Shown here one piece after another: positions 23,815 to 37,097 of a stretch of 64,000 bases of DNA. The DNA comes from Canna indica (lineage: Eukaryota > Streptophyta > Magnoliopsida > Zingiberales > Cannaceae): positions 55,479,501 to 55,543,500 of the forward strand of contig CP136898.1 of NCBI GenBank assembly GCA_034359265.1, read 5' to 3'. Positions within the stretch are counted from its first letter, which is position 1, and every line of letters begins with the position of its first letter. The position numbers were made by a program, and so were the translations under genes. Below the pieces are notes generated by a model. That model did no database searches. It was given only the letters and a program-made list of their open reading frames with translations, and was not told where the DNA came from.

Positions 23815-24948
23815 AACTTTAGGGTATCGGCTAGAAACGCCCAGCAATCTGAGTCGCAAGCGACTGCAGAACATTCACTGTGATGGGAGAAGTTGTTAAT
23901 CGAGTTATTTATGACAAACTAATGCAAAGAATTGCACGCTTTTTGGAATAGAATCTTCAACGAAGTCGACTGATTGAACTTCAGGGTATCGGCTAGAAAC
24001 GCCCAGCAATCTGAGTCCCGAGCGACTCCAGAACATTCACTGTGATGGGAGAAGTTGTTAATATAGTTAGTTATGACAAACTAATGCAAAGAATTGCACG
24101 CTTTTTGGAATAGAATCTTCAACGAAGCCGACTGATTGAACTTTAGGGTATCGGCTAGAAACGCCCAGCAATCTGAGTCCCGAGCGACTCCAGAACATTC
24201 AATGTGATTGGATAAGTTGTTAATCGAGTTATTTATGACAAACTAATGCAAATAATTGCACGCTTTTTGGAATAGAATCTTCAACGAAGCCGACTGATTG
24301 AACTTCAGGGTATCGGCTAGAAACGCCCAGCAATCTGAGTCGCGAGCGACTCCAGAACATTCAATGTGATGGGAGAAGTTGTTAATCGAGTTATTTATGA
24401 CAAACTAATGCAAAGAATTGCACGCTTTTTGGAATAGAATCTTCAACGAAGTGGACTGATTGAACTTCAAGGTATCGGCTAGAAACGCCCAGCAATCTGA
24501 GTCGCGAGCGACTCTAGAACATTCACTGTGATGGGAGAAGTTGTTAACCCAGTTAGTTTTGACAAACTAATGCAAAGAATTGCATGCTTTTTGGAATAGA
24601 ATCTTCAACGAAGCCGACTGATTGAACTTCAGGGTATCGGCTAGAAACGCCCAGCAATCTGAGTCCCGAGCGACTCCAGAATATTCACTGTGATGGGAGA
24701 AGTTGTTAATCTAGTTAGTTATGACAAACAAATGCAAAGAATTGCACGCTTTTTGGAATAGAATCTTCAACGAAGCCGACTGATTGAACTTTAGGGTATC
24801 GGCTAGAAACGCCCAGCAATCTGAGTCCCGAGCGACTCCAGAATATTCACTGTGATGGGAGAAGTTGTTAATCTAGTTAGTTATGACAAACTAATGCAAA
24901 GAATTGCACGCTTTTTGGAATAGAATCTTCAACGAAGCCGACTGATTG
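23815..24948 (+). repeat. 7-mer HOR, copy 1
   Basis: Order V-W-D-A'-B'-E-F, directly followed by a second copy. The B' copy has gcatgc and the F copy has caaactaatg, which separate it from copy 2. Confidence 0.85.
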
Positions 24949-26082
24949 AACTTTAGGGTATCGGCTAGAAACGCCCAGCAATCTGAGTCGCAAGCGACTG
25001 CAGAACATTCACTGTGATGGGAGAAGTTGTTAATCGAGTTATTTATGACAAACTAATGCAAAGAATTGCACGCTTTTTGGAATAGAATCTTCAACGAAGT
25101 CGACTGATTGAACTTCAGGGTATCGGCTAGAAACGCCCAGCAATCTGAGTCCCGAGCGACTCCAGAACATTCACTGTGATGGGAGAAGTTGTTAATATAG
25201 TTAGTTATGACAAACTAATGCAAAGAATTGCACGCTTTTTGGAATAGAATCTTCAACGAAGCCGACTGATTGAACTTTAGGGTATCGGCTAGAAACGCCC
25301 AGCAATCTGAGTCCCGAGCGACTCCAGAACATTCAATGTGATTGGATAAGTTGTTAATCGAGTTATTTATGACAAACTAATGCAAATAATTGCACGCTTT
25401 TCGGAATAGAATCTTCAACGAAGCCGACTGATTGAACTTCAGGGTATCGGCTAGAAACGCCCAGCAATCTGAGTCGCGAGCGACTCCAGAACATTCAATG
25501 TGATGGGAGAAGTTGTTAATCGAGTTATTTATGACAAACTAATGCAAAGAATTGCACGCTTTTTGGAATAGAATCTTCAACGAAGTGGACTGATTGAACT
25601 TCAAGGTATCGGCTAGAAACGCCCAGCAATCTGAGTCGCGAGCGACTCTAGAACATTCACTGTGATGGGAGAAGTTGTTAACCCAGTTAGTTTTGACAAA
25701 CTAATGCAAAGAATTGCACGCTTTTTGGAATAGAATCTTCAACGAAGCCGACTGATTGAACTTCAGGGTATCGGCTAGAAACGCCCAGCAATCTGAGTCC
25801 CGAGCGACTCCAGAATATTCACTGTGATGGGAGAAGTTGTTAATCTAGTTAGTTATGACAAACAAATGCAAAGAATTGCACGCTTTTTGGAATAGAATCT
25901 TCAACGAAGCCGACTGATTGAACTTTAGGGTATCGGCTAGAAACGCCCAGCAATCTGAGTCCCGAGCGACTCCAGAATATTCACTGTGATGGGAGAAGTT
26001 GTTAATCTAGTTAGTTATGACAAACAAATGCAAAGAATTGCACGCTTTTTGGAATAGAATCTTCAACGAAGCCGACTGATTG
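24949..26082 (+). repeat. 7-mer HOR, copy 2
   Basis: Order V-W-D-A'-B'-E-F, 1134 bp, collinear with the preceding copy. By eye, only a few base differences, including ttttcgg in D near 25400. Confidence 0.85.
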
Positions 26083-27702
26083 AACTTTAGGGTATCGGCT
26101 TGAAACGCCCAGCAATCTGAGTCCCGAGCGACTCCAGAACATTCAATGTGATTGGAGAAGTTGTTAATTGAGTTATTTATGACAAACTAATGCAAAGAAT
26201 TGCACGCTTTTTGGAATAGAATCTTCAACGAAGCCGACTAATTGAACTTCAGGGTATCGGCTAGAAACGCCCAGCAATCTGAGTCCCGAGCAACTCCAGA
26301 ACATTCAATGTGATTGGAGAAGTTGTTAATCGAGTTATTTATGACAAACTAATGCAAATAATTGCACGCTTTTTGGAATAGAATCTTCAACGAAGCCGAC
26401 TGATTGAACTTCAGGGTATCGGCTTGAAACGCCCAGCAATCTGAGTCCCGAGCGACTCCAGAACATTCAATGTGATTGGAGAAGTTGTTAATCGAGTTAT
26501 TTATGACAAACTAATGCAAAGAATTGCACGCTTTTTGGAATAGAATCTTCAACGAAGCCGACTAATTGAACTTCAGGGTATCGGCTAGAAACGCCCAGCA
26601 ATCTGAGTCCCGAGCGACTCCAGAATATTCACTGTGATTGGAGAAGTTGTTAATCTAGTTAGTTATGACAAACTAATGCAAAGAATTGCACGCTTTTTGT
26701 AATAGAATCTTCAACGAAGCCGACTGATTGAACTTTAGGGTATCGGCTAGAAACGCCCAGCAATCTGAGTCCCGAGCGACTCCAGAACATTCAATGTGAT
26801 TGGATAAGTTGTTAATCGAGTTATTTATGACAAACTAATGCAAATAATTGCACGCTTTTTGGAATAGAATCTTCAACGAAGCCGACTGATTGAACTTCAG
26901 GGTATCGGCTAGAAACGCCCAGCAATCTGAGTCGCGAGCGACTCCAGAACATTCAATGTGATGGGAGAAGTTGTTAATCGAGTTATTTATGACAAACTAA
27001 TGCAAAGAATTGCACGCTTTTTGGAATAGAATCTTCAACGAAGTGGACTGATTGAACTTCAAGGTATCGGCTAGAAACGCCCAGCAATCTGAGTCGCGAG
27101 CGACTCTAGAACATTCACTGTGATGGGAGAAGTTGTTAACCCAGTTAGTTTTGACAAACTAATGCAAAGAATTGCACGCTTTTTGGAATAGAATCTTCAA
27201 CGAAGCCGACTGATTGAACTTCAGGGTATCGGCTAGAAACGCCCAGCAATCTGAGTCCCGAGCGAGTCCAGAATATTCACTGTGATGGGAGAAGTTGTTA
27301 ATCTAGTTAGTTATGACAAACAAATGCAAAGAATTGCACGCTTTTTGGAATAGAATCTTCAACGAAGCCGACTGATTGAACTTTAAGGTATCGGCTAGAA
27401 ACGCCCAGCAATCTGAGTCCCGAGCGACTCCAGAATATTCACTGTGATGGGAGAAGTTGTTAATCTAGTTAGTTATGACAAACAAATGCAAAGAATTGCA
27501 CGCTTTTTGGAATAGAATCTTCAACGAAGCCGACTGATTGAACTTTAGGGTATCGGCTTGAAACGCCCAGCAATCTGAGTCCCGAGCGACTCCAGAACAT
27601 TCAATGTGATTGGAGAAGTTGTTAATTGAGTTATTTATGACAAACTAATGCAAAGAATTGCACGCTTTTTGGAATAGAATCTTCAACGAAGCCGACTAAT
27701 TG
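26083..27702 (+). repeat. Mosaic segment returning to left-domain classes
   Basis: Order G-I-H-C'-D-A'-B'-E-F-G. I (26245) has gagcaactcc. The final D-A'-B'-E-F-G run matches the right part of the 9-mer HOR at the window's left end. C' here has ttttgtaatag near 26699. Confidence 0.78.
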
Positions 27703-29646
27703 AACTTCAGGGTATCGGCTAGAAACGCCCAGCAATCTGAGTCGCGAGCGACTCCAGAACATTCAATGTGATGGGAGAAGTTGTTAATCGAGTTATTTAT
27801 GACAAACTAATGCAAAGAATTGCACGCTTTTTGGAATAGAATCTTCAACGAAGCGGACTGATTGAACTTCAGGGTATCGGCTAGAAACGCCCAGCAATCT
27901 GAGTCGCGAGCGACTCTAGAACAATCACTGTGATGGGAGAAGTTGTTAACCCAGTTAGTTTTGACAAACTAATGCAAAGAATTGCACGCTTTTTGGAATA
28001 GAATCTTCAACGAAGCCGACTGATTGAACTTCAGGGTATCGGCTTGAAACGCCCAGCAATCTGAGTCCCGAGCGACTCCAGAATATTCACTGTGATTGGA
28101 GAAGTTGTTAATCTAGTTAGTTATGACAAACTAATGCAAAGAATTGCACGCTTTTTGGAATAGAATCTTCAACGAAGCCGACTGATTGAACTTTAGGGTA
28201 TCGGCTAGAAACGCCCAGCAATCTGAGTCCCGAGCGACTCCAGAACATTCAATGTGATTGGAGAAGTTGTTAATCGAGTTATTTATGACAAACTAATGCA
28301 AATAATTGCACGCTTTTTGGAATAGAATCTTCAACGAAGCCGACTGATTGAACTTCAGGGTATCGGCTAGAAACGCCCAGCAATCTGAGTCGCGAGCGAC
28401 TCCAGAACATTCAATGTGATGGGAGAAGTTGTTAATCGAGTTATTTATGACAAACTAATGCAAAGAATTGCACGCTTTTTCGAATAGAATCTTCAACGAA
28501 GCGGACTGATTGAACTTCAAGGTATCGGCTAGAAACGCCCAGCAATCTGAGTCGCGAGCGACTCTAGAACATTCACTGTGATGGGAGAAGTTGTTAACCC
28601 AGTTAGTTTTGACAAACTAATGCAAAGAATTGCACGCTTTTTGGAATAGAATCTTCAACGAAGCCGACTGATTGAACTTCAGGGTATCGGCTAGAAACGC
28701 CCAGCAATCTGAGTCCCGAGCGACTCCAGAATATTCACTGTGATGGGAGAAGTTGTTAATCTAGTTAGTTATGACAAACAAATGCAAAGAATTGCACGCT
28801 TTTTGGAATAGAATCTTCAACGAAGCCGACTGATTGAACTTTAGGGTATCGGCTAGAAACGCCCAGCAATCTGAGTCCCGAGCGACTCCAGAACATTCAA
28901 TGTGATTGGAGAAGTTGTTAATCGAGTTATTTATGACAAACTAATGCAAATAATTGCACGCTTTTTGGAATAGAATCTTCAACGAAGCCGACTGATTGAA
29001 CTTCAGGGTATCGGCTAGATACGCCCAGCAATCTGAGTCGCGAGCGACTCCAGAACATTCACTGTGATGGGAGAAGTTGTTAATCTAGTTAGTTATGACA
29101 AACAAATGCAAAGAATTGCACGCTTTTTGGAATAGAATCTTCAACGAAGCCGACTGATTGAACTTCAGGGTATCGTCTAGAAATGCCCAGCAATCTGAGT
29201 CCCGAGCGACTCCAGAACATTCACTGTGATGGGAGAAGTTGTTATTCGAGTTATTTATGACAAACTAATGCAAAGAATTGCACGCTTTTTGGAATAGAAT
29301 CTTCAACGAAGCCGACTGATTGAACTTCAGGGTATCGGCTAGAAATGCCCAGTAATCTGAGTCCCGAGCGACTCCAGAATATTCACTGTGATGGGAGAAG
29401 TTGTTAATCGAGTTATTTATGACAAACTAATGCAAAGAATTGCACGCTTTTTGGAATAGAATCTTCAACGAAGTCGACTGATTGAACTTCAGGGTATCGG
29501 CTAGAAACGTCCAGCAATTTGAGTCCCGAGCGACTCCAGAACATTCACTGTGATGGGAGAAGTTGTTAATCTAGTTAGTTATGACAAACTAATGCAAAGA
29601 ATTGCACGCTTTTTGGAATAGAATCTTCAACTAAGCCGACTGATTG
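27703..29646 (+). repeat. 12-monomer unit, A to K then M-N
   Basis: Order A-B-C-D, A-B'-E-D, J-K-M-N. It begins like the short 12-mer HOR and exits after K into M-N, exactly as at 21061. K has tcgtctag near 29175 and B has acaatcactg near 27922. Confidence 0.84.
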
Positions 29647-29807
29647 AACTTTAGGGTATCGGCTAGAAACGCCCAACAATCTGAGTTGCGAGCGACTCCA
29701 GAACATTCACTGTGATGGGAGAAGTTGTTAATCGAGTTAAATATGACAAACTAATGCAAAGAATTGCACGCTTTTTGGAAAGAATCTTCAACGAAGCCGA
29801 CTGATTG
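29647..29807 (+). repeat. Class X monomer with the only indel (161 bp)
   Basis: X-type monomer (ctttaggg, cccaac) missing one T: ggaaagaatc at 29778-29787 instead of ggaatagaatc. It also has gagttgcg and a double change ttaaatatg for ttatttatg at about 29738-29746. It shifts the phase of everything downstream by one base. Confidence 0.93.
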
Positions 29808-30941
29808 AACTTCATGGTATCTGCTAGAAACGCCCAGCAATCTGAGTCGCGAGCGACTCCAGAAAATTCACTGTGATGGGAGAAGTTGTTAATCGAGTTA
29901 TTTATGACAAACTAATGCAAAGAATTGCACACTTTTTGGAATAGAATCTTCAACGAAGCCGACAGATTGAACTTCACGGTATCGGCTAGAAATGCCCAGC
30001 AATCTGATTCCCGAGCGACTCCAGAACATTCACTGTGATGGGAGAAGTTGTTATTCGAGTTATTTATGACAAACTAATGCAAAGAATTGCACGCTTTTTG
30101 GAATAGAATCTTCAACGAAGCCGACTGATTGAACTTCAGGGTATCGGCTAGAAACGCCCAGCAATCTGAGTCGCGAGTGACTCCAGAACATTCACTGTGA
30201 TGGGAGAAGTTGTTAATCGAGTTATCTATGACAAACTAATGCAAAGAATTGCACGCTTTTTGGAATAGAATCTTCAACGAAGCCGACAGATTGAACTTCA
30301 CGGTATCGGCTAGAAATGCCCAGTAATCTGAGTCCCGAGCGACTCCAGAACATTCAATGTGATGGGAGAAGTTGTTAATCGAGTTATTTATGACAAACTA
30401 ATGGAAAGAATTGCACGCTTTTCGGAATAGAATCTTCAACGAAGCGGACTGATTGAACTTCAAGGTATCGGCTAGAAACGCCCAGCAATCTGAGTCGCGA
30501 GCGACTCTAGAACATTCACTGAGATGGGAGAAGTTGTTAACCCAGTTAGTTTTGACAAACTAATGCAAAGAATTGCACGCTTTTTGGAATAGAATCTTTA
30601 ACGAAGCCGACTGATTGAACTTCAGGGTATCGGCTAGAAACGCCCAGCAATCTGAGTCCCGAGCGACTCCAGAATATTCACTGTGATGGGAGAAGTTGTT
30701 AATCTAGTTAGTTATGACAAACAAATGCAAAGAATTGCACGCTTTTTGGAATAGAATCTTCAACGAAGCCGACTGATTGAACTTTAGGGTATCGGCTAGA
30801 AACGCCCAGCAATCTGAGTCCCGAGCGACTCCAGAACATTCAATGTGATTGGAGAAGTTGTTAATCGAGTTATTTATGACAAACTAATGCAAATAATTGC
30901 ACGCTTTTTGGAATAGAATCTTCAACGAAGCCGACTGATTG
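29808..30941 (+). repeat. Seven-monomer segment O-P-Q-R/S-B'-E-D
   Basis: Order O-P-Q-R/S-B'-E-D, parallel to 21385-22680 but with R and S fused into one hybrid monomer at 30294-30455. Its left half is R (cacgg, aaatgcccagt) and its right half is S (caatgtgatggg, atggaaag, ttttcgg, gaagcgg). Confidence 0.83.
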
Positions 30942-33900
30942 AACTTCAGGGTATCGGCTAGAAACGCCCAGCAATGTGAGTCGCGAGCGACTCCAGAACA
31001 TTCACTGTGATGGGAGAAGTTGTTAATCGAGTTATTTATGACAAACTAATGCAAAGAATTGCACGCTTTTTGGAATAGAATCTTCAACGAAGCCGACAGA
31101 TTGATCTTCACGGTATCGGCTAGAAATGCCCAGTAATCTGAGTCCCGAGCGACTCCAGAACATTCACTGTGATGGGAGAAGTTGTTATTCGAGTTATTTA
31201 TGACAAACTAATGCAAAGAATTGCACGCTTTTTGGAATAGAATCTTCAACGAAGTCGACTGATTGAACTTCAGGGTATCGGCTAGAAACGCCCAGCAATC
31301 TGAGTCCCGAGCGACTCCAGAACATTCACTGTGATGGGAGAAGTTGTTAATATAGTTAGTTATGACAAACTAATTCAAAGAATTGCACGCTTTTTGGAAT
31401 AGAATCTTCAACGAAGCCGACTGATTGAACTTTAGGGTATCGGCTAGAAACGCCCAGCAATCTGAGTCGCGAGCGACTGCAGAACATTCACTGTGATGGG
31501 AGAAGTTGTTAATCGAGTTATTTATGACAAACTAATGCAAAGAATTGCACGCTTTTTGGAATAGAATCTTCAACGAAGTCGACTGATTGAACTTCAGGGT
31601 ATCGGCTAGAAACGCCCAGCAATCTGAGTCCCGAGCGACTCCAGAACATTCACTGTGATGGGAGAAGTTGTTAATCTAGTTAGTTATGACAAACTAATGC
31701 AAATAATTGCACGCTTTTTGGAATAGAATCTTCAACGAAGCCGACAGATTGATCTTCACGGTATCGGCTAGAAATGCCCAGTAATCTGAGTCCCGAGCGA
31801 CTCCAGAACATTCACTGTGATGGGAGAAGTTGTTATTCGAGTTATTTATGACAAACTAATGCAAAGAATTGCACGCTTTTTGGAATAGAATCTTCAACGA
31901 AGTCGACTGATTGAACTTCAGGGTATCGGCTAGAAACGCCCAGCAATCTGAGTCCCGAGCGACTCCAGAACATTCACTGTGATGGGAGAAGTTGTTAATG
32001 TAGTTAGTTATGACAAACTAATGCAAAGAATTGCACGCTTTTTGGAATAAAATCTTCAACGAAGCCGACTGATTGAACTTTAGGGTATCGGCTAGAAACG
32101 CCCAACAATCTGAGTCGCGAGCGACTCCAGAACATTCACTGTGATGGGAGAAGTTGTTAATCGAGTTATTTATGACAAACTAATGCAAAGAATTGCACGC
32201 TTTTTGGAATAGAATCTTCAACGAAGCCGACTGATTGAACTTCATGGTATCTGCTAGAAACGCCCAGCAATCTGAGTCGCGAGCGACTCCAGAAAATTCA
32301 CTGTGATGGGAGAAGTTGTTAATCGAGTTATTTATGACAAACTAATGCAAAGAATTGCACACTTTTTGGAATAGAATCTTCAACGAAGCCGACAGATTGA
32401 ACTTCACGGTATCGGCTAGAAATGCCCAGCAATCTGATTCCCGAGCGACTCCAGAACATTCACTGTGATGGGAGAAGTTGTTATTCGAGTTATTTATGAC
32501 AAACTAATGCAAAGAATTGCACGCTTTTTGGAATAGAATCTTCAACGAAGCCGACTGATTGAACTTCAGGGTATCGGCTAGAAACGCCCAGCAATCTGAG
32601 TCGTGAGTGACTCCAGAACATTCACTGTGATGGGAGAAGTTGTTAATCGAGTTATCTATGACAAACTAATGCAAAGAATTGCACGCTTTTTGGAATAGAA
32701 TCTTCAACGAAGCCGACAGATTGAACTTCAAGGTATCGGCTAGAAATGCCCAGTAATCTGAGTCCCGAGCGACTCCAGAACATTCACTGTGATGGGAGAA
32801 GTTGTTAATATAGTTAGTTATGACAAACTAATGCAAAGAATTGCACGCTTTTTGGAATAGAATCTTCAACGAAGCCGACTGATTGAACTTTAGGGTATCG
32901 GCTAGAAACGCCCAGCAATCTGAGTCGCGATCGACTGCAGAACATTCACTGTGATGGGAGAAGTTGTTAATCGAGTTATTTATGACAAACTAATGCAAAG
33001 AATTGCACGCTTTTTGGAATAGAATCTTCAACGAAGTCGACTGATTGAACTTCAGGGTATCGGCTAGAAACGCCCAGCAATCTGAGTCCCGAGCGACTCC
33101 AGAACATTCACTGTGATGGGAGAAGTTGTTAATCTAGTTAGTTATGACAAACTAATGCAAAGAATTGCACGCTTTTTGGAATAGAATCTTCAACGAAGCC
33201 GACTGATTGAACTTTAGGGTATCGGCTAGAAACGCCCAGCAATCTGATTCCCGAGCGACTCCAGAACATTCACTGTGATGAGAGAAGTTGTTAATATAGT
33301 TAGTTATGACAAACTAATGCAAAGAATTGCACGCTTTTTGGAATAGAATCTTCAACGAAGCCGACTGATTGAACTTTAGGGTATCGGCTAGAAACGCCCA
33401 GCAATCTGAGTCGCAAGCGACTGCAGAACATTCACTGTGATGGGAGAAGTTGTTAATCGAGTTATTTATGACAAACTAATGCAAAGAATTGCACGCTTTT
33501 TGGAATAGAATCTTCAACGAAGTCGACTGATTGAACTTCAGGGTATCGGCTAGAAACGCCCAGCAATCTGAGTCCCGAGCGACTCCAGAACATTCACTGT
33601 GATGGGAGAAGTTGTTAATGTAGTTAGTTATGACAAACTAATGCAAAGAATTGCACGCTTTTTGGAATAGAATCTTCAACGAAGCCGACTGATTGAACTT
33701 TAGGGTATCGGCTTGAAACGCCCAACAATCTGAGTCGCGAGCGACTCCAGAACATTCACTGTGATGGGAGAAGTTGTTAATCGAGTTATTTATGACAAAC
33801 TAATGCAAAGAATTGCACGCTTTTTGGAATAGAATCTTCAACGAAGCCGACTGATTGAACTTCATGGTATCTGCTAGAAACGCCCAGCAATCTGAGTCGC

Positions 33901-34019
33901 GAGCGACTCCAGAAAATTCACTGTGATGGGAGAAGTTGTTAATCGAGTTATTTATGACAAACTAATGCAAAGAATTGCACACTTTTTGGAATAGAATCTT
34001 CAACGAAGCCGACTGATTG
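30942..34019 (+). repeat. 19-mer tandem duplication, copy 1
   Basis: Order T-R-W-V-W'-R-W''-X-O-P-Q-R-V-W'-U-V-W''-X-O, 3078 bp. By eye about four base differences from the adjacent copy. Rare markers shared by both copies include attcaaag (about 31374), aataaaatc (about 32047) and gtcgtgagtg (about 32600). Confidence 0.88.
32076..32237 (+). repeat. Monomer class X exemplar
   Basis: Diagnostic bases: ctttaggg, aaacgcccaac, gtcgcgagcgactcc, gaacattcactg, aatcgag. It always precedes class O. Copies at 33696, 36774 and 39042 have ggcttg. Confidence 0.87.
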
Positions 34020-37000
34020 AACTTCAGGGTATCGGCTAGAAACGCCCAGCAATGTGAGTCGCGAGCGACTCCAGAACATTCACTGTGATGGGAGAAGTTG
34101 TTAATCGAGTTATTTATGACAAACTAATGCAAAGAATTGCACGCTTTTTGGAATAGAATCTTCAACGAAGCCGACAGATTGATCTTCACGGTATCGGCTA
34201 GAAATGCCCAGTAATCTGAGTCCCGAGCGACTCCAGAACATTCACTGTGATGGGAGAAGTTGTTATTCGAGTTATTTATGACAAACTAATGCAAAGAATT
34301 GCACGCTTTTTGGAATAGAATCTTCAACGAAGTCGACTGATTGAACTTCAGGGTATCGGCTAGAAACGCCCAGCAATTTGAGTCCCGAGCGACTCCAGAA
34401 CATTCACTGTGATGGGAGAAGTTGTTAATATAGTTAGTTATGACAAACTAATTCAAAGAATTGCACGCTTTTTGGAATAGAATCTTCAACGAAGCCGACT
34501 GATTGAACTTTAGGGTATCGGCTAGAAACGCCCAGCAATCTGAGTCGCGAGCGACTGCAGAACATTCACTGTGATGGGAGAAGTTGTTAATCGAGTTATT
34601 TATGACAAACTAATGCAAAGAATTGCACGCTTTTTGGAATAGAATCTTCAACGAAGTCGACTGATTGAACTTCAGGGTATCGACTAGAAACGCCCAGCAA
34701 TCTGAGTCCCGAGCGACTCCAGAACATTCACTGTGATGGGAGAAGTTGTTAATCTAGTTAGTTATGACAAACTAATGCAAATAATTGCACGCTTTTTGGA
34801 ATAGAATCTTCAACGAAGCCGACAGATTGATCTTCACGGTATCGGCTAGAAATGCCCAGTAATCTGAGTCCCGAGCGACTCCAGAACATTCACTGTGATG
34901 GGAGAAGTTGTTATTCGAGTTATTTATGACAAACTAATGCAAAGAATTGCACGCTTTTTGGAATAGAATCTTCAACGAAGTCGACTGATTGAACTTCAGG
35001 GTATCGGCTAGAAACGCCCAGCAATCTGAGTCCCGAGCGACTCCAGAACATTCACTGTGATGGGAGAAGTTGTTAATGTAGTTAGTTATGACAAACTAAT
35101 GCAAAGAATTGCACGCTTTTTGGAATAAAATCTTCAACGAAGCCGACTGATTGAACTTTAGGGTATCGGCTAGAAACGCCCAACAATCTGAGTCGCGAGC
35201 GACTCCAGAACATTCACTGTGATGGGAGAAGTTGTTAATCGAGTTATTTATGACAAACTAATGCAAAGAATTGCACGCTTTTTGGAATAGAATCTTCAAC
35301 GAAGCCGACTGATTGAACTTCATGGTATCTGCTAGAAACGCCCAGCAATCTGAGTCGCGAGCGACTCCAGAAAATTCACTGTGATGGGAGAAGTTGTTAA
35401 TCGAGTTATTTATGACAAACTAATGCAAAGAATTGCACACTTTTTGGAATAGAATCTTCAACGAAGCCGACAGATTGAACTTCACGGTATCGGCTAGAAA
35501 TGCCCAGCAATCTGATTCCCGAGCGACTCCAGAACATTCACTGTGATGGGAGAAGTTGTTATTCGAGTTATTTATGACAAACTAATGCAAAGAATTGCAC
35601 GCTTTTTGGAATAGAATCTTCAACGAAGCCGACTGATTGAACTTCAGGGTATCGGCTAGAAACGCCCAGCAATCTGAGTCGTGAGTGACTCCAGAACATT
35701 CACTGTGATGGGAGAAGTTGTTAATCGAGTTATCTATGACAAACTAATGCAAAGAATTGCACGCTTTTTGGAATAGAATCTTCAACGAAGCCGACAGATT
35801 GAACTTCACGGTATCGGCTAGAAATGCCCAGTAATCTGAGTCCCGAGCGACTCCAGAACATTCACTGTGATGGGAGAAGTTGTTAATATAGTTAGTTATG
35901 ACAAACTAATGCAAAGAATTGCACGCTTTTTGGAATAGAATCTTCAACGAAGCCGACTGATTGAACTTTAGGGTATCGGCTAGAAACGCCCAGCAATCTG
36001 AGTCGCGATCGACTGCAGAACATTCACTGTGATGGGAGAAGTTGTTAATCGAGTTATTTATGACAAACTAATGCAAAGAATTGCACGCTTTTTGGAATAG
36101 AATCTTCAACGAAGTCGACTGATTGAACTTCAGGGTATCGGCTAGAAACGCCCAGCAATCTGAGTCCCGAGCGACTCCAGAACATTCACTGTGATGGGAG
36201 AAGTTGTTAATCTAGTTAGTTATGACAAACTAATGCAAAGAATTGCACGCTTTTTGGAATAGAATCTTCAACGAAGCCGACTGATTGAACTTTAGGGTAT
36301 CGGCTAGAAACGCCCAGCAATCTGATTCCCGAGCGACTCCAGAACATTCACTGTGATGAGAGAAGTTGTTAATATAGTTAGTTATGACAAACTAATGCAA
36401 AGAATTGCACGCTTTTTGGAATAGAATCTTCAACGAAGCCGACTGATTGAACTTTAGGGTATCGGCTAGAAACGCCCAGCAATCTGAGTCGCAAGCGACT
36501 GCAGAACATTCACTGTGATGGGAGAAGTTGTTAATCGAGTTATTTATGACAAACTAATGCAAAGAATTGCACGCTTTTTGGAATAGAATCTTCAACGAAG
36601 TCGACTGATTGAACTTCAGGGTATCGGCTAGAAACGCCCAGCAATCTGAGTCCCGAGCGACTCCAGAACATTCACTGTGATGGGAGAAGTTGTTAATGTA
36701 GTTAGTTATGACAAACTAATGCAAAGAATTGCACGCTTTTTGGAATAGAATCTTCAACGAAGCCGACTGATTGAACTTTAGGGTATCGGCTTGAAACGCC
36801 CAACAATCTGAGTCGCGAGCGACTCCAGAACATTCACTGTGATGGGAGAAGTTGTTAATCGAGTTATTTATGACAAACTAATGCAAAGAATTGCACGCTT
36901 TTTGGAATAGAATCTTCAACGAAGCCGACTGATTGAACTTCATGGTATCTGCTAGAAACGCCCAGCAATCTGAGTCGCGAGCGACTCCAGAAAATTCACT

Positions 37001-37097
37001 GTGATGGGAGAAGTTGTTAATCGAGTTATTTATGACAAACTAATGCAAAGAATTGCACACTTTTTGGAATAGAATCTTCAACGAAGCCGACAGATTG
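34020..37097 (+). repeat. 19-mer tandem duplication, copy 2
   Basis: Collinear with 30942-34019. Differences seen: aatttgag at about 34377, tatcgactag at about 34682, cttcacgg in place of cttcaagg at about 35809, and gacagattg in place of gactgattg at the end. Confidence 0.88.

Noticed and set aside
21061..30941. Inserted mobile element or unique sequence at the class change
   Set aside because: The monomer period and orientation continue without a break through the whole segment. Only class composition changes.
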